A stretch of DNA of 64,000 bases from Planctomycetota bacterium (lineage in GTDB: Bacteria; Planctomycetota; UBA1135; UBA2386). The stretch covers positions 1 through 64,000 of the forward strand of contig BJHM01000019.1 of assembly GCA_014192625.1 (NCBI GenBank), read 5' to 3'. Under the pieces are notes generated by a model that was given only the letters and a program-made list of their open reading frames with translations, was not told where the DNA came from and did no database searches. Of the stretch, positions 35,645 to 44,488 are shown piece by piece (position 1 is the first letter of the stretch; each line of letters begins with the position of its first letter). Position numbers and translations under genes: made by a program.

Positions 35645-36937
35645 TCACGCCTCGTAGCCCTGACGCGCCGTCGCATCGAGCATCGTGTTGGCCAGTTCAT
35701 TGCCGACCAACTGCAGGTTGGCAGCATCCCAGGTGAGCGTTTTGCCGCGCGCGGCGCGATAGCAGACGTTGCCGAGCAGCACCGCCTCGGTCAGCAGGCC
35801 CGAGTAACCAAAGTTGCAGGTCGGCTGCGTGCGCTGCTTGCACGCGAGGATCCACTCCGCGTGATGCCCAATCGACTTCGCAATCGTCTGTTCAGGCGGC
35901 TTATAGCCAGCGAACGCAGCCTTTGGCCCAACCTCGTGGCTGTCGTAGTTGCTGATCAAATAGCCGCGCGTGCCGATAAACAGCACGCCGTTGCGAAACG
36001 ACTCCAACCCGCGTTCGGCGAGAATCGCTTCGGGCCGCATGTTGCCCGCCCACCACTTGAAAGTGAGCGGCGGCTTTGCGGCGCGCTCAAACTGATATTC
36101 GGTCGTCATGCCAACTGGCGCGCCAAAATCATCCGGCTCAGGGCCGTCAGACAGCACTTGCGAAGGGTGCCTTAGATCGAGCGCCCAAAACGGCAGATCC
36201 ATGTAGTGACAGGCCATGTCCGCCGTCGTGCCACCGCCAAACGCCCAGTATTTGCGCCAGTTGGCAGGATGATAGTCGGCCGAAAATTCGCACTGCTTGG
36301 CCGGGCCAAGCCACAACGGCCAGTTGAGCGTCGACGGCACTGCTACGGCTGGTGGCTTGCCCGATGCGCTCCAGTTGGTGCCGTTCACGAACACGTGCAC
36401 CGATGTCACTTCGCCGATCACGGCGGCCTGAATCGCTTCGACCACGCGGCGGAAGTTGTCGTTGGCGTGGATCTGCGTGCCCATCTGCGTCACCGCACCA
36501 CGCGCAACGGCGAGCTTTTGCAGGCGGCGCGCCTGTGCCACCGTATGCGTCAACGGTTTTTCACAATACACATCGAGCCCGCGCTTCAGTGCGAGCGCCG
36601 CGGCCGGGTAATGCGTGTGATCGGGCGTGCTGATCACGACCCCGTCGAGACCTTGCAGCGCGATCAATTCGCGGAAGTCGACGAAGCACCGCGCCGCAGG
36701 AAACTGCTTGGCAGCACCGGCCAGGTAGTTTTGATCGACGTCGCACAGCGCAACGATGTCCTCGCCAGCAACACCTGCGAGATTGTCGCCACCGCGATTG
36801 TTCACGCCAATCACGCCAAGCCGCAACTTGTCGCTCAATGGCCGCATGCCGCGCGCACTCGCAGCACAACCGGGCAGGACAAATGCTGGCAGTGTGGCTG
36901 CGGCAACTTGCAGAAATGTGCGGCGGGTAGTCGTCAT
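35645..36937 (-). CDS. Tat-exported Gfo/Idh/MocA oxidoreductase lipoprotein
   Basis: 430 residues from the ATG at 36937, which begins a twin-arginine signal (TTTRRTFLQVAAATLPAFVLPGC) that here is read in two parts: RRTFLQ then a hydrophobic stretch ending in the lipobox LPGC. A Rossmann NAD(P) domain follows (GVIGVNNRGG), with the family marker CEKPLTHT at about residue 130 and the alpha/beta dehydrogenase domain after it. The WADMACHYMDLPFWAL type stretch near 235 is typical. Exported members are plentiful in planctomycetes and act on sugars or inositols. Substrate unknown. Confidence 0.87.
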   Translation of the reverse strand: MTTTRRTFLQVAAATLPAFVLPGCAASARGMRPLSDKLRLGVIGVNNRGGDNLAGVAGEDIVALCDVDQNYLAGAAKQFPAARCFVDFRELIALQGLDGVVISTPDHTHYPAAALALKRGLDVYCEKPLTHTVAQARRLQKLAVARGAVTQMGTQIHANDNFRRVVEAIQAAVIGEVTSVHVFVNGTNWSASGKPPAVAVPSTLNWPLWLGPAKQCEFSADYHPANWRKYWAFGGGTTADMACHYMDLPFWALDLRHPSQVLSDGPEPDDFGAPVGMTTEYQFERAAKPPLTFKWWAGNMRPEAILAERGLESFRNGVLFIGTRGYLISNYDSHEVGPKAAFAGYKPPEQTIAKSIGHHAEWILACKQRTQPTCNFGYSGLLTEAVLLGNVCYRAARGKTLTWDAANLQLVGNELANTMLDATARQGYEA

Positions 36938-37047
36938 GATGGAACGATAGTCTCCCAGCGAAGGCGTTACCGCGACCAACTTTTGCAGCTTTACTGCTGC
37001 GCATCAAATGGGCTTCGCGGCCAAAGATTGGCTACACTGCAACGCCG

Positions 37048-37509
37048 ATGATAAAAAGCCTGCAAGACCACTTCGCCCCAATGAGCGCATGCTTTGGCTG
37101 CGGCCCGACCAATCAGGACGGCCTGCAGATCAAGAGCTTCCTCGAGGGCGATGAAGTGGTGGCTCGGTGGCAACCAAAGCGCTTGCACGAGGCGTTCGCG
37201 GGCATTTTGAGCGGCGGCATCATTGGCGCACTGCTTGACTGCCACTGCAATTGGGCTGCCGCGCACCACCTGATGCAGTCGTCCTCCGCGACGGCTGCGC
37301 CCTGCACGGTCACTGCCGAATATACGATCAAAATGCGGCGGCCAACCCCGACCGAAGGCCTTATCACGCTGCGCGCAAAGCTCGTCGAAGTCACCGGCGA
37401 CCGCGCGAAAATCACCGGCACGCTGGAGGCCGGTGGCAAGCTCTGCGCCGCGTGCGACGGCCTATTCGTGGCCGTCCGCGAGGGCCACCCGGCATTCCAC
37501 CGCTGGTGA
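37048..37509 (+). CDS. Hotdog-fold thioesterase (PaaI-like)
   Basis: A 153-residue single hotdog domain. The central helix motif LSGGIIGALLDCHCNWAA replaces the usual HGG(I)...LLD, keeping the acidic residue; TAEYTIKMRRPTP and the final strand pattern fit the PaaI/acyl-CoA thioesterase superfamily. The N-terminal CFGCGPTNQDGL is found in one subgroup of these enzymes. Expected to hydrolyse an acyl-CoA or similar thioester in the cytoplasm. Only 110 bp from the divergent Gfo/Idh/MocA gene. Confidence 0.8.
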   Translation: MIKSLQDHFAPMSACFGCGPTNQDGLQIKSFLEGDEVVARWQPKRLHEAFAGILSGGIIGALLDCHCNWAAAHHLMQSSSATAAPCTVTAEYTIKMRRPTPTEGLITLRAKLVEVTGDRAKITGTLEAGGKLCAACDGLFVAVREGHPAFHRW

Positions 37510-37700
37510 TTGACCTGCTCACCGGACGAACGCGCCACCTAGCAGTTCGGTCGAGCGCGCATCCGCGTTATCGTTGCTGATGCGAAACACTCCTGCATCA
37601 AAAGCATTGCCAGCAAAATCAAGCGGACCACGGCCGCACTGCCGGAACAAACGGCCCGAAGATTGCTTCGTGCGCTGCCCCAACCACCCTTGCACCTCCC

Positions 37701-40298
37701 ATGCGCTTCCTGACTGCATCGCTGATTGCCACCTCGGCGATCCTCTCCGCAACCATCATCGCCGCCTGCGAGTCATCGCCAGCACCCAGCGATCGCGCCT
37801 CGCCAAGGGACCCTTTCGCCAACGGCCAGACGGTGCGCGCTACGAATGCGCACCGGGACAGCGTGATGACCAGCCGCTATTGCGCCGAGTGCCACCCAGA
37901 CATCTACGCCGAGCACGCGATGAACACGCACGGCCGCGCCTTCACTGATCCTGAAGTCCGGCTCGCCACTGGCAACTTCGAACATGGCGACTGCATTCGC
38001 TGCCATACCCCGCGCCCAGTGTTTGAAACCGGCATCGGCCAAAACCCGCAACGCCGCTACACGAATCTTGAAGAAGGCAACACGTGCATGACGTGCCACT
38101 GGCGGCAAGGCGTGGACTACGCGAGCTTCCGTGGCGGCGGCGACTGCAAGACCGCCTTTGATCCGCGGGTTGGCACGGTTGAGTCTTGTGCCACCTGCCA
38201 CCGCAACCACGGCACGCCATACCAGTGGGAGAAGTCGCCCAACGGCAAGGCCGCCGGCAACCAATGCATCGACTGCCACATGAAAGAGATCGAGCGCCCG
38301 ATCGCAGTCGGCGGTCCGGTGAAGAAGGTGAAGAGTCACGTTTTCCCCGGTGCGCGCAGCGAATCGCAGGTGCGCAAAGCCTACGACTATCAAGCGAAGC
38401 TGATTGGCAATGAGGTCATCGTAACAATCACCAACAGGGGTGCGGGCCACAACTTTCCGACCGAGCTAAAGCAGCGCTCGCTCGAATCGCTGGTCGTTGT
38501 GCGCGACGAAGCGGGCAAGGAGATCGCGCGTTCGCGCATGGTGTTCCGCGATCCATACAAGCGGCCCTACGGCCTGCAGCTGCTGGTCAACACGCAGATC
38601 CCGTCCGGCGAGTCGCGCGCGCACAAGGTGCCGATCGGCATCAGCAACGGCACGATCGAATGCGAGCTGCACTTCAAGCACTACTTTCCAATCGAGGACA
38701 ACCATCCCGATCTGGCCCGCAGGCTTGAGGCTACGCGCCTGCCGTTCGCAAACCTGACGCCAAACCTGACGGCGGTGGTCACCGAACCTGAAATCAAAGT
38801 CGCTACACCCGAGGGTATCAGCGCGCGCGAAGCGAGTGTCGCCGACCTCGTCGACTTCGCGCGGCCGCCAATCGGCAAGACGGAGATCGACATCCCAAAA
38901 GGCAGCTCGCCCGCTGACCTCCAACAGCTCATCAGCCTGTTCATGTTTCCAGTGCCGCAAGCCAATCGCGCGGCCATCGACGCGCTCACCAAAATCGGGC
39001 CGCCAGCGATTCCATATCTAATCACGGCACTCGGCAGCTGGGACAACAAGACCTTCAACGCATCGATGCAGACGCTGCTGCAGATCGGCAAGCCCGCGGT
39101 GACAGCGATTCGCGCAGCGCTGCAACATAAGGAACTCTACGTCCGACTGCACGCTCGCCTGCTGCTGCAACGCGTCTCGGTGCCAGCCGACAAGGCCGCA
39201 TTCGTGGACGAAGTATCTGGCGGCCTACAAGCCGAGAACCCCCTCGACCGCGCGTCTACCTGTGAACTGCTGGCGGCCATCGGTGCCATCAACACCGTGG
39301 TGCGCATTCGCGAGCTTTTGGCAGACTGCGACCCCGACGTGGTGCGCGCTGCCGCACTCGCACTGGCAAAGCTCGGCGACCGCGCATCCGCACCGTTCAT
39401 CGAAACTGCGCTGCTGGCGGCCAACTTCATCGAACTCCGCATCGACCTCGCGTTCGCTCTCTGCCAGGTCGGCGGCACGAAAGGAGCACTCGTCCTACTT
39501 GCCAACCTCGACTATCCAGACGACCTGATCAGGGCCACCTGCTTCGAAAATTTCTACGCCGTCACTGGCCAGCATCAGGGCTACGACCCGAGTGCAAGCA
39601 GTGAAGAGCGCCTTGCTGCGATCGCCCGCCTGCAGGCTTTCTGGGCAAGGAACGGCGGCCCGGACTTGCTGCACCGCAGCTTCCTCGTCGATCCCGCCAC
39701 TTCCGACCAGGCCTTCATACAGGTGATGGCGATGGGCGGCGGCGCTGGCATCATCCCGGCCGCTGAGGACGACGAAACTGTGATCACCGCACTCGCAGCG
39801 CATGGCAGCGATGCGTTGCCGGCACTGATCAAGGGCCTGAAGTTTCCCCCCGGCTTTGCCGCCAAGCGCGCCTCCGTGCTGACCGCATTGCAGCGCATCG
39901 GCGACCGGCAAGCGGCCCCGTTTGTCGCTGCCGCGCTACGCGATCCGGTGTTTGGCGTAGCAGCCTTCGCCGCCGCCGCGTTGGAAACCTGCGGCGATCC
40001 CGAATGCCTGCCGGCACTGCGGCGCTACGAAGATCGTCTGCGTTCCGCAGCGGCGGCAAAGCAACTGCCAGCTTCGATCCCAAGCGCTGACCCGCTGCTC
40101 GCAACTGCAGCGCGCACTCGACTCATGCTCGGCGAAGTGCAGGCCAAAGAAGATCTCGTCTACTTGCTGCTCAGTGACAGCGAGGCCGCACGCCGCACCG
40201 CGATCGGTGCGCTGCAGCAGAAATTTGGCGAGGACCGCGGTTTTGATGCGGCGGCGGAACCGGCCATGCGCCGGGCGGCGGCATTGCGCTGGCTTTAG
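37701..40298 (+). CDS. Penta-CxxCH cytochrome lipoprotein with HEAT repeats
   Basis: An 865-residue lipoprotein with lipobox IIAAC (Cys23). Five heme sites cluster in the N-terminal 200 residues: CAECH 61, CIRCH 98, CMTCH 129, CATCH 163, CIDCH 189; this spacing recalls the cytochrome c554/NapC-NrfA-like multiheme family. Residues 225-370 are a beta-sandwich domain, and 390-860 are HEAT repeats with regular 30-residue helical pairs. It is likely anchored in a periplasm-facing membrane and may be an electron carrier or a reductase subunit with a protein-binding arm. Confidence 0.83.
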   Translation: MRFLTASLIATSAILSATIIAACESSPAPSDRASPRDPFANGQTVRATNAHRDSVMTSRYCAECHPDIYAEHAMNTHGRAFTDPEVRLATGNFEHGDCIRCHTPRPVFETGIGQNPQRRYTNLEEGNTCMTCHWRQGVDYASFRGGGDCKTAFDPRVGTVESCATCHRNHGTPYQWEKSPNGKAAGNQCIDCHMKEIERPIAVGGPVKKVKSHVFPGARSESQVRKAYDYQAKLIGNEVIVTITNRGAGHNFPTELKQRSLESLVVVRDEAGKEIARSRMVFRDPYKRPYGLQLLVNTQIPSGESRAHKVPIGISNGTIECELHFKHYFPIEDNHPDLARRLEATRLPFANLTPNLTAVVTEPEIKVATPEGISAREASVADLVDFARPPIGKTEIDIPKGSSPADLQQLISLFMFPVPQANRAAIDALTKIGPPAIPYLITALGSWDNKTFNASMQTLLQIGKPAVTAIRAALQHKELYVRLHARLLLQRVSVPADKAAFVDEVSGGLQAENPLDRASTCELLAAIGAINTVVRIRELLADCDPDVVRAAALALAKLGDRASAPFIETALLAANFIELRIDLAFALCQVGGTKGALVLLANLDYPDDLIRATCFENFYAVTGQHQGYDPSASSEERLAAIARLQAFWARNGGPDLLHRSFLVDPATSDQAFIQVMAMGGGAGIIPAAEDDETVITALAAHGSDALPALIKGLKFPPGFAAKRASVLTALQRIGDRQAAPFVAAALRDPVFGVAAFAAAALETCGDPECLPALRRYEDRLRSAAAAKQLPASIPSADPLLATAARTRLMLGEVQAKEDLVYLLLSDSEAARRTAIGALQQKFGEDRGFDAAAEPAMRRAAALRWL

Positions 40299-40340
40299 CA
40301 AGCGCGACGGAGCGAAGGATCAATGTTACCTTGCGAGTGA

Positions 40341-41366
40341 ATGACCAAGCCCGCACAAGCCGCCGACTCCGACCTCGCAATCGCCTCGCCGGATGCGATC
40401 CAGCGCGCCCACCGCGAACTTTGCCAACGCATCCGCGAGACGCCGGCTTGGGAATGGCAGGCGCACCGGCTCGCCCGCCTTCTGCCGAAGGGCACCCGCA
40501 TCTGGCAGAAGCTCGAACTGTTCCAGCACACCGGCTCATTCAAGCCGCGCGGCGCAATGTGCGTGATGCAGTCGCTTGACCAACACCAACTCGACCGCGG
40601 CATCACTGCCGTGAGTGCCGGCAATCACGCAATGGCGGTTGCGTGGGCTGCGCGCGAACTCGGGACAAAGGCAAAAGTTGCGATGCCGCAAACCGCCGAT
40701 CCAATCCGCGTGCAAGCGTGCCGCGCACTCGGCGCCGAAGTCACGCTGTTGCCCGACATCGCCGCTGCGTTCGCTGCCGCACAGGCGATGGAGCGCGACG
40801 AAGGCCGCGCATTCGTCCACCCATTCGAGGGACCACTCACCGCGCTCGGCACGGCGACGCTTGGCTACGAGTTCTTGCGCCAATCGGGGCAGCTCGACGC
40901 GATCTTCGTGCCGATCGGCGGCGGCGGCCTATGTGCCGGCATGGCGATGGCGGTGAAACAATTCCAGCCGCGCTGCCGCGTCTATGGTGTCGAGCCCACT
41001 GGCGCAGACTCCATGCACCGCAGTTTTGCCGCTGGCAGTCCGCAAAAGATCGAACGCGTAACGACCATCGCCGACAGCCTCGGCGCCCCGTATGCGATGC
41101 CATACTCCTATGCCCTCTGTCGGCGCTTCGTCGATGAAATGGTCCTTGTCAGCGACGATGAATTGTGCCGCGCGATGGCGCTGTTGTTTGCCGACGGCAA
41201 AATCGCAGCCGAACCTGCGGGCGCTGCATCCACCGCGGCGATGCTACAAAAACTGCCGCAGCTCGAAGGCAAGCGCGTCGGCGTGATCGTCTGCGGCGGC
41301 AACACTGCCCCCGAAGTGTTCGCGCAATGCCTGCAACGCGGCCGTTCGATCCTCGACGAATGCTGA
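40341..41366 (+). CDS. PLP-dependent threonine/serine dehydratase-like enzyme
   Basis: A 341-residue fold-type II PLP enzyme. The cofactor lysine is Lys68 in HTGSFKPRGA; the phosphate loop is GGGGLCAG (193-200), and SAGNHAMAVAWAA is the family's substrate loop. It lacks the C-terminal ACT domain of biosynthetic IlvA, so it resembles catabolic threonine dehydratases (TdcB) or serine dehydratase/racemase. It deaminates threonine or serine to the 2-oxo acid. It starts 42 bp after the multiheme gene, so it may be co-transcribed. Confidence 0.85.
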   Translation: MTKPAQAADSDLAIASPDAIQRAHRELCQRIRETPAWEWQAHRLARLLPKGTRIWQKLELFQHTGSFKPRGAMCVMQSLDQHQLDRGITAVSAGNHAMAVAWAARELGTKAKVAMPQTADPIRVQACRALGAEVTLLPDIAAAFAAAQAMERDEGRAFVHPFEGPLTALGTATLGYEFLRQSGQLDAIFVPIGGGGLCAGMAMAVKQFQPRCRVYGVEPTGADSMHRSFAAGSPQKIERVTTIADSLGAPYAMPYSYALCRRFVDEMVLVSDDELCRAMALLFADGKIAAEPAGAASTAAMLQKLPQLEGKRVGVIVCGGNTAPEVFAQCLQRGRSILDEC

Positions 41367-41378
41367 GCAGCACTCAGC
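41362..41378. terminator. Possible hairpin between convergent genes
   Basis: GCTGAG-CAGCA-CTCAGC, a 6-bp stem with a 5-base loop, covers both stop codons of the convergent dehydratase and hydrolase genes. It has no T-run, so its role is inferred from position. Confidence 0.35.
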
Positions 41379-42516
41379 GCGGTGCGCGAAGGCGCATCAG
41401 CAGCGCCGCCAGTTGCCGCTCGTAACTTTTTGGGTCCACCTGCCATGCCTTCCCGTGTGCAGCAATAGGCTCAATCCACAGCGTCTTTACGCCGGTCGGC
41501 ATCGGCAGGTTGTCATAAAGCTGCTGCACGATTTCGGGCGGCACCGTGACATCGCTCCCACTACCGATGACCAGCACCGGCAGGTCTGCGGGCAGGCTTT
41601 GCAACATGCACAACGGTGCAATGGCACCAAGTTGGCACCCTGACCAAAACTCAATGGCTGCAACAATCAGCGAAGTCCACGGCTCACAAAAAGTGGCGCG
41701 CCGCGAACTGCCGGGCGGCACGCGCTGCATCATCCGGCGCGCGGTGGCAAGCAAGTCTTCCACCGGCGCATCGAGCACCACTCCCGCCACCGTCGGCAAC
41801 TGCGGCAGCGCCAGTAAAACGGCGACGGTGCCGATGCTCACCCCAAACAGCACAATCGGCACGTGCTCATTGCCCGGCTTGTGCTGCACGAACTCAACCA
41901 CCTTTACCAAGTCACGCGCCTCGCTGTCGTCAAACCGCATCGGCATCAGAGTGCTGCCGCCATGCCCACGCTGCTCCAAGAGCCAGCATTCGCAATCGTG
42001 TTGCCGGAACATGTTCGCAGGCGGCTCGAGTTCCAGCCCGCCGCGAAACAAACCGTGCACAAGGATCGCAATGGCGCGTGGCTGTGGCAGACGCGACTCG
42101 ACGCGGAACGCCCGCAGCAGATTGCCATCCGCGCCGGTTATCAAAACCGCGCGTGCGCTGGCCGCCGCCGCCAAATCAGTATCGACGCGCAGTTCGCCGC
42201 GTGCTTCGGCGCGCAGCGTGTCGCTCGATTGTATGAGCCATTGACCAGCAGCATCGAGTCGCGGCCCAGCGTAGTTGCGTTCGTCGCCACGCGTCCACTG
42301 CCCGAAGGAACCAAAGCCATGCACGCCGAAATAGCCCAGCACAAGTGGGAACGAAACGAACAAGTGCAGCACGAATAGCGCCGCATTGGACCAAAGAGCC
42401 GCCAATGCAAAGCCCGCAACCGGCTTTTTGCGCAGCCATCTAAAAAGCAGGACCAGCCCTGCGATCGCCATGGTTGGCGCGGTAAACGAAAGCGCCGCGA
42501 GCAACGCGAGGTTCAT
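41374..42516 (-). CDS. Membrane-anchored alpha/beta hydrolase
   Basis: 380 residues from the ATG at 42516, which overlaps the stop of mqnD by ATGA. Two N-terminal hydrophobic helices (about 3-25 and 36-60) anchor it. The alpha/beta hydrolase domain has the nucleophile elbow GVSIGT (Ser near 220), an Asp in GSDVTVP and a His in AAHGKAW, so a complete triad. AIAILVHGLFRGG supplies the oxyanion HG. Last gene of the operon with mqnB and mqnD; it may act on a lipid or quinone-pathway ester, but no substrate is known. Confidence 0.8.
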   Translation of the reverse strand: MNLALLAALSFTAPTMAIAGLVLLFRWLRKKPVAGFALAALWSNAALFVLHLFVSFPLVLGYFGVHGFGSFGQWTRGDERNYAGPRLDAAGQWLIQSSDTLRAEARGELRVDTDLAAAASARAVLITGADGNLLRAFRVESRLPQPRAIAILVHGLFRGGLELEPPANMFRQHDCECWLLEQRGHGGSTLMPMRFDDSEARDLVKVVEFVQHKPGNEHVPIVLFGVSIGTVAVLLALPQLPTVAGVVLDAPVEDLLATARRMMQRVPPGSSRRATFCEPWTSLIVAAIEFWSGCQLGAIAPLCMLQSLPADLPVLVIGSGSDVTVPPEIVQQLYDNLPMPTGVKTLWIEPIAAHGKAWQVDPKSYERQLAALLMRLRAPR

Positions 42517-43379
42517 GCGTCTTTCCACCACGGTGATCCGCCTGCGGACAACAGCTGCAGCGCCCGCCCACGCTGCAGCATCGCTGTCACCGCTGCGTGG
42601 CCTTGCTGACCGAGGTCGACGGTAAACTCGTTCACGTAGAGTCCGATGTGGCGGTCGCAAACCGAATCGTCAAGTTCTTGCGCGTGCTCGCGGACGAAGC
42701 TGCGCGGCGCTTCCGGGATCGCGCGCGCCAGCACTACCGAGTCGCGCAAAACCGTTGCAACGCGGTCAAACAGCGCGCGCCCCAAATCACGTCGCATCGC
42801 AATCACGCCGAGCGGCAGCGGCAGCCCAGTCGCGCGCTCCCACAACTGGCCGAGGTCGGCGAGCGCGAGCAGGCCGTGCTGGTGATAGGTAAAACGACTC
42901 TCATGGATGACGAGGCCCGCGTCGACTTCGCCGCGCGCGACCATTGCTAAAATCTGATCGAAACGAACTTCGACGAACGTGCAGTCGCGCGGCGCAAATT
43001 GTGCGAACAATAAAAACGCCGTCGTGAGCCTGCCTGGGATCGCCACGCGCTTGCCGCGCAAATGCTCAAGCACCGCGATGCCGTCATCCTCGGACCGCCG
43101 GACCACCAGCGGTCCCACGCCAAACCCGAGTGCCGCCCCCACTGGCAAAACCGCATACAGATGCGTGACTGCAGCGAGCGCTGGCAGGCTCAACTTCGTG
43201 ATGGCGAGCGGCGGCTCGCTACGCAACACCGCGCGACGATTGAGCGACTCGATGTCTGCAATCACCGGCAGGAATTGCAAGTCCGGCGCAGGAACGGCAC
43301 CGCGCACTGCGCCCCAAAATGCGAACGTGTCGTTGGGGCACGGCGAAAAGCCAAAGTGAAGTTCGCGTACCGAGGTCAA
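42513..43379 (-). CDS. mqnD: 1,4-dihydroxy-6-naphthoate synthase (menaquinone, futalosine pathway)
   Basis: A 288-residue periplasmic-binding-protein-fold enzyme with the MqnD signature FGFSPCPNDTFAFW near the N-terminus and VIHESRFTYHQHGLLALADLG near residue 155. It converts cyclic dehypoxanthine futalosine to 1,4-dihydroxy-6-naphthoate. The start is TTG at 43379: a stop codon lies two codons upstream, so no earlier start is possible. It sits 31 bp after mqnB in a minus-strand operon. mqnA, mqnC and mqnE are not in the window. Confidence 0.9.
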   Translation of the reverse strand: MTSVRELHFGFSPCPNDTFAFWGAVRGAVPAPDLQFLPVIADIESLNRRAVLRSEPPLAITKLSLPALAAVTHLYAVLPVGAALGFGVGPLVVRRSEDDGIAVLEHLRGKRVAIPGRLTTAFLLFAQFAPRDCTFVEVRFDQILAMVARGEVDAGLVIHESRFTYHQHGLLALADLGQLWERATGLPLPLGVIAMRRDLGRALFDRVATVLRDSVVLARAIPEAPRSFVREHAQELDDSVCDRHIGLYVNEFTVDLGQQGHAAVTAMLQRGRALQLLSAGGSPWWKDA

Positions 43380-43410
43380 GCGTCACAGCGTAGCAATCAA
43401 GCAGCCGCCG

Positions 43411-44040
43411 TCACGCGAGCAGTCGTCGCACTGCCGCCTGCACGACTGCCGCAGCGCGCAAAAGATCAAAGCCGCCGCGACCTCGGTCGCCAGTCCAATT
43501 GCTGATCGCGCGCACTTGCACGAATGGCACAAAAGCCCGCGCGCAGACCATCGCCAACGCGGCACCCTCCATCGTCTCCACCTCAGCATTGGTGCGGCGC
43601 GCGAGCAACAGCGACAGCTCGTCATTGCCACTACAGGTGCTCACCGTTGCACCGCGCACGCTGCGCAGGACCAACTGCTGCGCGATTGCCGCAGTAACGA
43701 TCCCATCCGCCGCAAATGGCCCGCACTCGCCGAGGCCCATCGCGTGCAGGTCACGAAATCCCTCCGGCAGAGCCACGCCTTCATCGGCAAGCATCTCCTC
43801 GCAAACGACGCACAGATCGCCGACCGCAAGCACTGCGCCATCGCGATGTCGCACCGGATAGGCACCCGCAACGCCAAACAACAGCACACCGCGCGGTCGT
43901 TCGTGGCTCAGCAATGACAGCAACGTGATCGCCGCCGCGACCTTGCCAACACCAAGCGGCCGTGCGCCCAAGCTCACGAGCGCATCGCCTTCGATGGGCG
44001 CAGCGTAGACCGGCAGCCAACCTGCAAGCAGTGCACTCAC
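43411..44040 (-). CDS. mqnB: Futalosine hydrolase
   Basis: A 209-residue nucleoside-phosphorylase-fold protein. Matches to MqnB: GVGKVAAAI, LLFGVAGAYP, the VGDLCVVCEE strand, NAEVETMEGAALA and VRAISNWTGD. It releases hypoxanthine from futalosine. GTG start at 44040, overlapping the preceding lipoprotein stop by GTGA; a stop codon four codons upstream rules out a much longer product. It is somewhat short at the N-terminus compared with known members, apparently lacking the first strand. Cytoplasmic, operonic with mqnD. Confidence 0.85.
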   Translation of the reverse strand: MSALLAGWLPVYAAPIEGDALVSLGARPLGVGKVAAAITLLSLLSHERPRGVLLFGVAGAYPVRHRDGAVLAVGDLCVVCEEMLADEGVALPEGFRDLHAMGLGECGPFAADGIVTAAIAQQLVLRSVRGATVSTCSGNDELSLLLARRTNAEVETMEGAALAMVCARAFVPFVQVRAISNWTGDRGRGGFDLLRAAAVVQAAVRRLLA

Positions 44041-44486
44041 CGGATGGTTGTCACGGCGGTTCGCACTGCTTCGACATGCACCAAGAACTCAGCCTCGCGC
44101 GCCGAAAACTCTGCTACGCGCAAATGTTTGCCATCGAGTTGCAGCACCGAAACCAAGTAGCCGTGCACTTCGCCGCCGACCGCGATTGTGCCTTCGATAA
44201 GGCATCCCTTATGGCCCGCAGCGTCGACGAACGGCACATCCTTCGGCACCAACCGATAGCCTCGCGCCTGTTCGAGGTCCGCCCGCAGTGCCGTTATCCA
44301 GAAGTTCAACGACGCGCCCTCGTCGACGGCAAAATCCCGCACCCAGATGCGCGCGTCACCGGCAGTCACTGCGCGAACATCACCGGACTCACGCGCCTTC
44401 AATCGCAAAAATCCCGTTGGCAAATCCATCTGCATGGCGCAGGAAGCGACCAACAGCGCACTGCACAGGACAAACAATCGCCGCAT
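44037..44486 (-). CDS. Small lipoprotein of unknown function
   Basis: 149 residues from the ATG at 44486, which gives a lipoprotein signal MRRLFVLCSALLVASC with lipobox VASC. The mature part is a small alpha/beta domain with charged surface and no recognised family. It starts 2 bp after the DUF4349 gene stop and overlaps mqnB by 4 bp, so all are in one operon. Possibly an envelope protein; no function can be given. Confidence 0.7.
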   Translation of the reverse strand: MRRLFVLCSALLVASCAMQMDLPTGFLRLKARESGDVRAVTAGDARIWVRDFAVDEGASLNFWITALRADLEQARGYRLVPKDVPFVDAAGHKGCLIEGTIAVGGEVHGYLVSVLQLDGKHLRVAEFSAREAEFLVHVEAVRTAVTTIR

Positions 44487-44488
44487 GG

